DNA of 64,000 nucleotides from Gonocerus acuteangulatus. Taxonomy: Eukaryota > Arthropoda > Insecta > Hemiptera > Coreidae. Below are positions 36,273 through 44,283 of the stretch, one piece after another (position 1 is the first letter of the stretch; each line of letters begins with the position of its first letter). The DNA lies in NCBI GenBank assembly GCA_946811695.1, contig OX328125.1, positions 43,713,586 through 43,777,585 on the forward strand, read 5' to 3'. The notes under the pieces were generated by a model. It was given only the letters and a program-made list of their open reading frames with translations. It had not been told where the DNA came from and did not search any database. The position numbers and the translations under genes were made by a program.

Positions 36273-36395
36273 AAAGAAGAGAATCTCGTGAGAGATTTCA
36301 CTAAATAACAACTACTCGAGCGAGAAATACGAAGCGGGATTTGTGCATCCCGTTCTATGCGAAGAAACTCAAGTTAGAAAAGCGAACCAAGAAAA
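36273..36395 (+). other. Tob: Tob 5' UTR part of the first coding exon
   Basis: The segment starts after a strong splice acceptor and ends at the Tob start codon, which has A at -3 (AAAATGC). It carries a six-codon upstream ORF, ATG at 36357 to TAG at 36377, ending 18 nt before the main ATG. The acceptor implies at least one upstream non-coding exon not identified with certainty. A promoter candidate lies at 17.6-17.8 kb. Confidence 0.75.
36357..36377 (+). promoter_or_regulatory. Six-codon upstream ORF in Tob 5' UTR
   Basis: ATG-CGA-AGA-AAC-TCA-AGT-TAG lies 18 nt before the Tob start, short enough to allow reinitiation. Its start context (T at -3) is weak, so leaky scanning is likely. A regulatory role is inference. 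Confidence 0.4.
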
Positions 36396-37033
36396 ATGCA
36401 TATAGAAGTACAAGTAGCACTTAATTTTGTGATCTCCTACCTTTATAATAAACTGCCCCGAAGGAGGGTGAACATCTTCGGGGAAGAGCTAGAGAAGGCT
36501 CTCAAGGAAAAGTTCCGTGGTCATTGGTATCCGGAGAAGCCTTTCAAAGGCTCAGCTTTCAGGTGCCTGAAGACCGGTGATCCAGTGGATGCGGTGTTCG
36601 AACGAGCAGCTAGGGAGAGCGGCGTACCCATCCAAGACATCCTGGAAAACCTTCCTTCAGATCTAGCGGTCTGGGTGGATCCGGGCGAAGTGTCCTACAG
36701 GATCGGCGAGAAAGGGACGATAAAGGTGCTCTACAACGAGACCAATGACGTCCACGAAGAGGCCAATGCAGACAGAGAGGTTATAAAGACCTTCAACCCT
36801 GAAGCCCAGTGCTTTAGGCCTATTGAGGCCGGACTAGGAGCCCTCAGCCTGAGTCCTAAAGGCTCGCCGCCTCTATCACAAGAGGTTTCTCCAGCATTCA
36901 AGGCACCAGCATCGCCGAGTCCTTCCACATTTATACCGAGGACTACAGCACCGCTTACCTTTACTACAGCCACCTTCGCACAGACAAAGTTCGGTAGCAC
37001 CAAGCTGAAGACCAACAGCAAGCGAGCCAACAG
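36396..37033 (+). CDS. Tob: Tob, exon with BTG domain and first PAM2 motif
   Basis: Tob/BTG proteins bind the CAF1 deadenylase of CCR4-NOT through the BTG domain and poly(A)-binding protein through PAM2 motifs, promoting deadenylation and restraining proliferation. This exon gives residues 1-212 plus two bases of codon 213. The BTG domain covers about 1-115: box A around 41-58 (GHWYPEKPFKGSAFRC) and box B around 86-105 (LPSDLAVWVDPGEVSYRIGE). W93 corresponds to the tryptophan of vertebrate TOB1 needed for CAF1 binding. A basic stretch near 18-40 could serve nuclear import. Residues 133-142 (FNPEAQCFRP) are a canonical PAM2. TFTTATFAQTKFGSTKLK (188-205) is a family signature. The exon ends at CAG|GTACCA. 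Reading through gives only a stop-terminated intron extension, so the join to 43290 is preferred. Confidence 0.96.
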
Positions 37034-37363
37034 GTACCATCAGAGTTTTTTTAAACTATTTAATTTATTAATTATTCTCAACCTTGAACAAAATATTATT
37101 GACACTTTAAAACCATACACATGTACATGGTTGAGGTATTGAAACGGCTTGAGAAACGGTACTGAAGTACTTGAATAACATTAAACATTCAATTAGTATT
37201 TTCTATAATACTTCATCGAAGAAGTCAATTCTTCCCCAACCAAAATGCCTTACTAGCAAGTGTTGACCTAAGCTCAAAGAATATAGTATTGACCTGAAGT
37301 CAGAGAAGATACTTTTATTGAACTCGTCAGTCGAAAAGCATAATATAAATATAATAGGCTAAA

Positions 37364-37555
37364 TGGATGGCTCCGTGGTCCAGTGGCTACGCCATGGATT
37401 CTCATGCGGGAGATGTGGGGTCGACTCTCGCGTGGAGCAGGTAGAGTATTTCCATTCCAGGACCCGTTGAAAAGATTTTCTCCTTCACCATGGATGGTTA
37501 GGAACGGTGGCAACTAATAGATAGGCCGGCGCTAAAGGCCTAGATGTCGATGCGC

Positions 37556-37617
<62 letters not shown>
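37364..37617 (+). repeat. tRNA-Glu-like SINE (family A) with 59-nt poly-A tail
   Basis: The head (GTGGTCCAGTGGCTACGCC, GGGGTCGACTCTCG) is diverged. The body contains GGTGGCAACTAATAGATAGG and CCGGCGCTAAAGGCC, linking it to the 5S-headed SINE body, then GATGTCGATGCGCTG and an uninterrupted A run (37559-37617). The long pure A tail would normally suggest recent insertion, but the degraded promoter argues for secondary poly-A expansion. Confidence 0.85.
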
Positions 37618-37619
<2 letters not shown>

Positions 37620-37625
37620 CTTAAC

Positions 37626-37800
37626 AGTCTCCCCGTGGTCTAGTGGCTAGCCCCTTAGATTCTCATGCAGGAGATGGTGGGTTCGAGTACCACCGGGGGC
37701 AGGAATTTTCTCATCTCTCGGCTTGTTGAGAAAAATTTCTCGCTTCACCAGGGATGGCCCAGAAGTCGGTGATAAAAAAAACAACAACAACAAAAAACAA
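37626..37800 (+). repeat. tRNA-Glu-like SINE (family A)
   Basis: CCCCGTGGTCTAGTGGCTAG and GGGTTCGAGTACCACC make a recognisable tRNA-Glu-like promoter. The body GAAAAATTTCTCGCTTCACC and AGAAGTCGGTGAT ends in (AAC)n/A-rich sequence. It begins 8 bp after the poly-A tail of the previous SINE, so the two are in tandem, consistent with insertion at an A-rich tail. Confidence 0.85.
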
Positions 37801-38402
37801 TACGCTAACTAAATAATGAATCATTTGTCTCAAAATTATACATGATTTAAGAATACTATATTTGTGGAACATTGGAACTTGGTAGTCTACTGTAGGATCA
37901 GAGATGTAGCCAGAATTAGGTAGAAATTATTTTAAAACATTTGCCTGAAAGGATTATTAGCTTTATTTTCCTAATACAACGAACAACAAAATAAAATAAG
38001 ATGAATAATGCAATAGATTAATAAATTATGTACCGGATAAATAAGTAAAAAAAAAGTATAATTAATAAAAACTTGTATATGACAAAAAATACAAATACAT
38101 TTCTAGATCAACCCACTAACTTCAAGTGATTTGTTTTTAGTCTCTTTACAAGAAATTAACCGGTTTCAAGGTTCTGATATACTATGTCAGACCACTTTTT
38201 CATTCCCTAAGGAGTCAGATGTATATAGCATTAAGATTAAAATCAAGCCTTAAAAAAGTATGAGGCTAAAAGGATAATATAATTTAATATTAATTAATTT
38301 ATTTTAATATTTTAAAAAAGGAATGTCAACCATTTCCATAAAATACGATCACAAATAAAAAGTGACTCAACTCTTGCACTACATTATATCAAAGTACTGA
38401 GT

Positions 38403-38570
38403 GCCTTCAACGGCTAGATCCGTTGACCTCAGCATTCAAAGTGCCAATCTTTTTAATAAAGCCTTTTTCGTTTTGCTTCAGAGGCTTTCTTGACCAGACC
38501 ACCGTAGATTGCCAGAAGATGATGGCACAGCCGACGAAGGCGCTCAGTAGTTTCAGGTGAAGATTGGCCC
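38403..38570 (-). other. Alternative: minus-strand leader-like coding segment
   Basis: On the minus strand this segment encodes a hydrophobic stretch, LKLLSAFVGCAIIFWQSTVV, followed by WSRKPLKQNEKGFIKKIGTL and a stop after NAEVNGSSR. It resembles a signal peptide plus short basic peptide and uses many C/G third positions. No ATG sits at the natural start of the leader, and no acceptor AG is obvious. It may be a decayed small secreted-peptide gene, or simply the shadow of the cassette exon. Confidence 0.2.
38482..38556 (+). CDS. Candidate in-frame cassette exon of Tob (25 codons)
   Basis: A strong acceptor (CTTTTTCGTTTTGCTTCAG) precedes 75 nt ending in TTTCAG|GTGAAG. The segment is clearly GC-richer than the intron around it. 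Its length is divisible by three and it is open in the phase imposed by the flanking Tob exons, encoding GFLDQTTVDCQKMMAQPTKA then LSSF with split Arg codons at both ends. Inclusion would add 25 residues between R213 and MSPTEFSNY. No homologous insert is known to me. The reverse strand also looks coding-like here, so the exon call is tentative. Confidence 0.3.
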
Positions 38571-38631
38571 TTTTTTTTTTTCTTATTCTAATAACAACAA
38601 CTAATATACACAATAAAACATATATTAGCAC

Positions 38632-39704
38632 TTATATACGGACATAAATAAAACAAAACGGCTTGACTTATACTGCCTTGAATCGGGGCGGTGTCAAATG
38701 CCAAGACCTCGATGGAATATAGCGCCAAACAGAAAAGATACCTCAAAAAGTTTGTTAAATGAGGCTTCTTTCTAAACAGGAATAACTAAGCAATTCACCA
38801 CACAGAAATTTATACATTAACAACCTTAGCTCTAAGGCTCTCTACACAAACTCGCTTTGTTTTTTCTTTGCACAATAACACAAAATAAATACATTGAGTG
38901 TGGTATTGGTTTTATATAACATTAAAGTTAATCATGAAAAAGCAGCATAATTATTCCCGCATGAATTTAATTTATTAATCAAAATTTTGTAAAAGCCTGC
39001 ATTCATTTAAGGTATGTTACAAAAGCTCCACTCCCACAAACCTTAAAACCTAACATTTACTGGATTGCTTACAAATGTGTCGAAAAATTAACAGTGAATA
39101 ATTTCAAAATTTAAATCGTCCAATAAAAGTACGAAAACTTAATTAACTTGGACCAACCCTAAACATCTCTGAGAAACCTATTAAAATTTAAACAAGATTG
39201 GCCAATTCACTTAAATTTATAATCTGCTTCTTCGATGTTCTTGATGCGACAGAAGTGGTTACAGATCGGATGTAATGAATTTCTCAAATTACAAGTTTCA
39301 GCAAGTACAAGATTATTATTACTATTTAATTAGATAAATAATTATATTTGCCTTACTGCCATATCCTCATATTTGTGGGCATTATGTTTAAATATATTGA
39401 ATGGTTCCACAATATTCTTTCGAATTCCTACACATTAAGCTAGAGAAAGCTATCTAGTTTATGGTCTTGAACAGAAATTCTAAATTTTACAGAATTTTCG
39501 ATCTGAACAATCTAAAGTTATTCACAGAATTACCACTAATTCAGTTAAATTCTTCGTATATAAAACCCAACATAAATGAAATTACCTACATCGTTTTGGC
39601 AGTTGAAGGTTAGCTGGGCGTTACGTTCAAATTAAAATCTTTCGACGTTGTTCGTACAAGGAATCCTTAATAAGGTGTTTAGAAGCGGACTCCAAAAACC
39701 TATT
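38632..39704. other. Tob intron, AT-rich, nothing further seen
   Basis: No repeat or exon was recognised in this part of the intron. Confidence 0.45.
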
Positions 39705-39913
39705 CGGAGACCCGGTAGCCGTGAGGGTTAAGGCGTGAGCACTTAACACTCCGTGCCAAAGGTCGTGGGTTCGATTCCCACTAGGGGCGGTGGCTTTTCT
39801 TTCGAAAAAAGAAAAGGCATCACCCCTATCCTGGCTAGAAAAGGGTGGTAACCTATAGATAACCCGTCCTAAAATTCGTAGTTAATAATAAATGGACGTT
39901 AAAATTTAAATAA

Positions 39914-39916
<3 letters not shown>
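39705..39916 (+). repeat. tRNA-Ser-like SINE (family B), full-length
   Basis: CCGGTAGCCGTGAGGGTTAA then GGCG (box A region) and CGTGGGTTCGATTCCCACTA (box B) resemble tRNA-Ser. The body has TTTCTTTCGAAAAAAGAAAA (self-complementary), TATCCTGGCTAGAAAAGGG, GGTAACCTATAGATAACCCG and the tail GGACGTTAAAATTTAAATAA. This is the reference copy for family B here. The tail leads directly into a TA microsatellite. Confidence 0.9.

Positions 39917-39965
<49 letters not shown>
39917..39965. repeat. (TA)n microsatellite at SINE tail
   Basis: About 24 TA units grow out of the AAATAAATAAATA tail of the SINE. Confidence 0.95.
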
Positions 39966-39969
<4 letters not shown>

Positions 39970-40020
39970 ATAAACTTGGACGCACACTGAAAATTTCATC
40001 TTCTAGTATCATCGATGGTG

Positions 40021-40168
40021 GGGTCAGGGTCCCCTAGGCCAACTCAGCCTTTAATTAATTTATTAATGGGTACCTTAATAGTACTAACCACACTATCTCC
40101 CTAGTGTTTTGTGTAGTCAAGAATCAGATACCTACCTCTAAGTATCTGCTCCTCTGAGCCCTAACATC
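40021..40168 (+). repeat. tRNA-Met-like SINE (family C), 5'-truncated
   Basis: The body only: TCCCCTAGGCCAACTCAGCC, TTTAATTAATTTATTAATGG, ACACTATCTCCCTAGTG and GAATCAGATACCTACC. It matches the 3.0-kb copy and has no head. Confidence 0.75.
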
Positions 40169-40573
40169 CTCTTTCTTAATTGTGTTCTTATTGTTTCGTT
40201 TTTTCTTCGTGCCTAAAACTTACGAAACATCCCTACGACAAATATCCACAATTATCGACCTGTGAACATAATTCTACTATCACGAGTGATGAAGCAAGAC
40301 AATATTACATGTTCCTATTAGTAACAAATGCATGCAATTAAGCTTACATGAGTTGGTCCATTGTTAGCCGGTGGAACCGTTGTGACGAAGAGCGTTTTAG
40401 TATTTCTGAACGCGGGTTCATTTCCATACTTTCTATTCTAGAGTTTTTTTGACAGCCCTAATTAAGGAGGGGAGACACTTCTTTAAGAATTACTTATCTC
40501 TTCAGCAAATTTTCGGTTCTTTTTTTTCTGCTATTTCCAATATTAAACAATTGAAAAAAATCTATAAAGGCTG

Positions 40574-40575
<2 letters not shown>

Positions 40576-40641
<66 letters not shown>
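40576..40641. repeat. (GT)n microsatellite
   Basis: About 30 GT units after a short TA block end exactly at the CAGGGTG terminus of the next element. Confidence 0.95.
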
Positions 40642-40642
<1 letters not shown>

Positions 40643-41222
40643 AGGGTGTCTCTTTATGTGGGCCACATTTGAAATATCTTTCAAGGCGTTAGAGATATCG
40701 CAAAATTGCGTTCCAAAGTTGTAGCTCTGAGCAAGACCTTTCAGATGCGTCATTTCTTAATTCCAAAAAATGGTTTTAACGTTCAAGCGCGCGCTTAAAA
40801 ATCGGCGTATCCTCGTTGTACTTGCAGCAGTTGAATGCCAGCCGTTCTGTCTGATGTTATTGCGATCTTCACTCCAGTAAAACATTTTTAATTGAATCTG
40901 TGCATAAAACAACAATTACTCTACTAAAAAAAAAAAGCCATGTTTGAGGTTGGTAAACATCAAATCTGCACTCGTGACATTAAAAGTCTCGACTTTCACA
41001 AAACACATGTGTTCGAAAACGCATGTTTTTTTGTAGTTTTCACAAATCGATTAAAAATGTGGGATCAAGAGGAAACACCGATTTCTGAGCGCACGCTTGA
41101 TAGTCAAAAGTAATTTTTTGGATCAACAAATTACACACTTGAATGTTCTCTATGGGAGCTACAACTTTGGTACGTTTGCGATTCGCGGTATCTCTAACGG
41201 TTTAAATGATATACAGTACGCC

Positions 41223-41225
<3 letters not shown>
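40642..41225. mobile_element. CAGGGTG-type TIR element (about 584 bp)
   Basis: The left end CAGGGTGTCTCTTTATGTGG and the right end (reverse complement CAGGGCGTACTGTATATCAT) begin terminal inverted repeats of about 100 bp. They share CGTTAGAGATA-CGC and CCAAAGTTGTAGCTC at equivalent positions. No transposase frame is present. It is flanked on the left by (GT)n and on the right by (TA)n. It is related in terminus to the element at 53.9 kb. Superfamily was not assigned. Confidence 0.75.

Positions 41226-41286
<61 letters not shown>
41226..41286. repeat. (TA)n microsatellite between two elements
   Basis: About 29 TA units separate the CAGGGTG element from the fold-back element. Confidence 0.95.
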
Positions 41287-41288
<2 letters not shown>

Positions 41289-42015
41289 TAAAAATGCAGT
41301 TTCCAGCCCTCCAAACCGATTTCTTTCAAATTTTGCACAATAACGTATTTTGATGCACTAAACACGAATACGATAAAAAAAAACGTCGGATTTAACTAGG
41401 AAAGAAGTTATTAAGCACTTAAGTTCACTGTTGTGCAGGTTATGAGAGCTATTAATTATAGCGAGTTGGATTGACTGGGGTTTTGTTATCTTCTTGAGCG
41501 AGCGTAGCGAGCGGAAACGCATAGCACGTATGCCCTTAAGCGACAGGTGAGATGCCCTTAAAATTGACAATATTTTCGAATAAATGGTTTCTGAACATTT
41601 CAAATGAGAGTTCTCTGTTTCCCAATGTTACATATCTGCGCATGCGCGTGTTTACAAATACGCTGATGACGCCTAGTTTTATAACCTTCCTAACTTTAGT
41701 GCTTAATATTATATTCTATTAATTTTAGCGAGTTGGATTGTCTGGGGTTTTGTTATCTTCTTGAGCGAGCGTAGCGAGCGGAAACGCATAGCATGTATGC
41801 CTTAAAGTCGTCATTTATGCCTTAAAGTCGTCACAAATTTAGTTGTTTACGTTAGCTCTCATAACCTGCATAACAGTGAACTTAAGTGCTTAATAACTTC
41901 TTTCCTAGTTAAATCCGACGTTTTTTTTTATCGTATTCGTGTTTAGTGCATCAAAATACGTTATTGTGCAAAATTTGAAAGAAATCGGTTTGGAGGGCTG
42001 GAAACTGCATTTTTA

Positions 42016-42017
<2 letters not shown>
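41287..42017. mobile_element. Young fold-back element, 164-bp near-identical arms
   Basis: The arm 41287-41450 (starting GGTAAAAATGCAGTTTCC) is the reverse complement of 41854-42017 with one difference seen by eye (TTGTGC versus TTATGC). The centre holds a 75-bp direct repeat (41460-41534 and 41727-41801) with GAGCGAGCGTAGCGAGCGG and a tandem GCCTTAAAGTCGTCA pair. No transposase is encoded. It shares subterminal sequence with the 4.9-6.1-kb element. Arm identity implies recent formation or homogenisation. Confidence 0.9.

Positions 42018-42073
<56 letters not shown>
42018..42073. repeat. (TA)n microsatellite
   Basis: TA array beginning at the right arm end. With the array at 41226 it brackets the fold-back element symmetrically. 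Confidence 0.95.
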
Positions 42074-42074
<1 letters not shown>

Positions 42075-43000
42075 TATATGTATATATATTGTCTCACATC
42101 AGTGGTTACTTCATTTTTTTTGCCAATAAAATCCTGCATAAAACATATTTATAAAAGATGCTAAAATTTTCTTATAACAATACAAAAAGAATCGTATACT
42201 AGGATTACTTAGCTATTGCATATAACAATTCAACTGACTGACGACAAAAGAGTGCCTGCTGTCATATAATGAGTTGTCATTAAGCTGTACTACAAGGTTT
42301 ATTGAAGGTCATATTACATCATCAGCTTTTTATTTTAAAAGAAAAATAACTTGATATTAGTTGGTGCAACTAATTCCATTTTTTAACATAAAGTAATTTT
42401 TTAAATGTTATATTTGTTTCTACTAACTCAGATATAATATTTCTTCGTTATTTTTTAATTTATTTATGAGCATCTGCAACTAATGCGATTCGCTCAAAAC
42501 AATTATTACATTTATACATACAATTTCATTTTTACTCATATACATCAGTTATACAATTAATTATACATCCAATTATACAATATTAAATATTCATTCAATT
42601 ATACAATTAATCAAATATGTTAATAAAATTATACAAAGTAACTATGCTCACCATTACACCACCATCGCTTCTTTAAAATTATACAAAGTAACGAGTTGAA
42701 AGATTTTAAACTTCCTTAGTTCGATATAATCAATTCTCCGTTATTTAATTGTTCCTTTGTACATTGACTTATTTTCGTAATGTAATAATATGCTTAATAA
42801 TTAAAAGTATGTAATTTTTATAATTATTTTGTTTTGATATACACTCGTTGGTTGCCCTTGATTGCTTTGAATAACATACCAAATTATCATTATTATTTAT
42901 TTTACTCAAGATTTTTACTTTTGAAACAATGTTTATTGCTAGGATTTGAGATTATCATTCCTCAAGTGAAGTAAATTGACGGCGACCTGGCAAATTAATT
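42074..43000. other. 3' part of Tob intron, AT-rich
   Basis: Short ATTATACA-type repeats near 42540-42690; nothing else recognised. Confidence 0.45.
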
Positions 43001-43026
43001 AAAAAAAAAAAAAAAAAAAAAAAAAA
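43001..43026. repeat. Poly-A tract (26 nt)
   Basis: Uninterrupted A run within the Tob intron. Confidence 0.95.
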
Positions 43027-43289
43027 TATCCTAGTGAACGCTTATTACATCCTATGTATAATACAGAGGTCTAATAAAAATATATTCAGTTAACTTTTAT
43101 TGACTGATGTTTTAGAGACAAAAGTCTTTACTGAATAGAATGAGCGCATAAACGTAATAGTGTACTTGGGAGCGGATTGTGACCAATTTGGTTTTATTCT
43201 CACCCAGATAAATTATCTTGTTTATGAAAAATTAAATAAAAAATAAAAATCTTCATCGATTCTCAATTAATAATGTATATTTTTTTCAG

Positions 43290-43638
43290 GATGTCGCCAA
43301 CGGAGTTCTCGAACTACATCAAGCAACGGGCGATTCAACAACAGCAGAGCACCAACCAGCACGGGCTCCACCCGGGCTCACCAGGGCGCTCTCTATCGCC
43401 ACCACATGACTTCCTGTACCCGCCATTTTACAGCTATCCCAACTCGGATATGTACCCCAAGTTCCCGTACATAGATCCCTTCTACAGCAGTGGAAGCGGT
43501 GCTGCGTCACAGCCAAGTCAGGCACAGGCCTCAGAGCAGCAGGGCAGCAAGCAGCAACAGCAGCTTATAGACTCGCTGGCGTCTTTCTCAGCAACATATT
43601 CGCCGAGCCAGTACCAGCATCTACTCGTTGCTAACTAA
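43290..43638 (+). CDS. Tob: Tob, C-terminal exon
   Basis: The first base completes codon 213 (AG|G, Arg). The exon then encodes residues 214-328 and a TAA stop. MSPTEFSNYIKQRAI aligns with the SP...LLKQKAI region of vertebrate TOB1. A Q-rich linker follows, then LSPPHDFLYPP (248-258). That segment occupies the place of the second PAM2 motif but is one residue shorter before its Phe (F254) and lacks the usual Ala. A Pro/Tyr-rich stretch (FLYPPFYSYPN), a second poly-Q run, and LIDSLASFSATYSPSQYQHL ending LVAN match the conserved Tob C-terminus (compare ...QPVMAN in vertebrates). Total length of 328 residues compares with about 345 in human TOB1. Confidence 0.95.
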
Positions 43639-43948
43639 TCTCAGACCTCACCCTCCCAACCTATACACTTTTAAAGACTTAGAAAAAAGGCCCAACTTTC
43701 AGACAAAAAAGAAAAAATCCGTCTTCTCATATATCTATCTTCCTCTTTCGACATGTTCAGCTTAGGCTTCTTTTGTAAAAAAAAAAAAAAAAAAAAGAAG
43801 GAAATTAGTGTAAAATTGAGAAATCCAAAGACATGGTCTGTTTGTCTTTATAAAAGAAGACGACTCAAATTTAAAAAAAAAACATTTTACTAATGGTTTC
43901 TGCCTGATCATTGAAAAAGACTTAAAATACTAACGCAGGAAATGGATA

Positions 43949-43978
43949 AAAAACTGCTGTATAATTATAGCAGTTTTT
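43949..43978 (+). repeat. 10-bp hairpin in Tob 3' UTR
   Basis: AAAAACTGCT and AGCAGTTTTT pair perfectly around a 10-nt AT-rich loop. Confidence 0.6.
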
Positions 43979-44240
43979 CACAAATGATGTTTCACAAGGA
44001 ATGATGTTAGGAATTGCTTCAGGGATTAAGGTCATAAGTAAAAAAATCCAGGTTACTTTATCTCAGCTAAGAACAAGAACACTTTTTTGCAAGTACTTAT
44101 TTCTAATAGGTCATATTGTTAAGAGATTCTAACAACACATATGCACACAACTTCCCTAAATACATTAAATTACTCGATAAAATACTGAGGTTTGTGATGT
44201 ATCTCCATCACATCGGACATTCAATGAGTATTATACATTC

Positions 44241-44283
44241 GTCGGTTGTCAGCTAAACTAATAGTGTTTAGCTGACAACCGAC
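44241..44283 (+). repeat. Perfect 18-bp hairpin in Tob 3' UTR
   Basis: GTCGGTTGTCAGCTAAAC (44241-44258) and GTTTAGCTGACAACCGAC (44266-44283) are exact reverse complements around a 7-nt loop (TAATAGT). Flanks do not extend the stem, so it is shorter than a standard miRNA precursor. It could be a post-transcriptional structural element or a tiny fold-back insertion. Confidence 0.8.

Larger units (their letters stand above)
37034..43289 (+). other. Tob: Tob intron (phase 2, 6,256 bp)
   Basis: Donor CAG|GTACCA and acceptor ATTTTTTTCAG|G bracket the intron, and joining restores the reading frame exactly. It is packed with transposable elements (SINEs at 37.4, 37.6, 39.7 and 40.0 kb, a TIR element at 40.6 kb and a fold-back element at 41.3 kb) and contains a possible cassette exon at 38482-38556. 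Confidence 0.9.

Noticed and set aside
36731..37030. 99-codon minus-strand frame opposite Tob exon
   Set aside because: Antisense shadow of a strongly conserved Tob coding exon.
37034..37142. Read-through form of the Tob first exon (248 residues)
   Set aside because: The extension after the donor is AT-rich intron without Tob similarity, while splicing to 43290 restores the conserved C-terminus in frame.
37626..37700. Functional tRNA-Glu gene
   Set aside because: Acceptor stem does not pair, and the sequence continues into the SINE body and A tail.
39710..39790. Functional tRNA-Ser gene
   Set aside because: No proper acceptor stem or variable arm; it is the SINE head of a multi-copy family.
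43319..43525. 68-codon minus-strand frame opposite the Tob C-terminal exon
   Set aside because: Antisense shadow; no domain or splice context.
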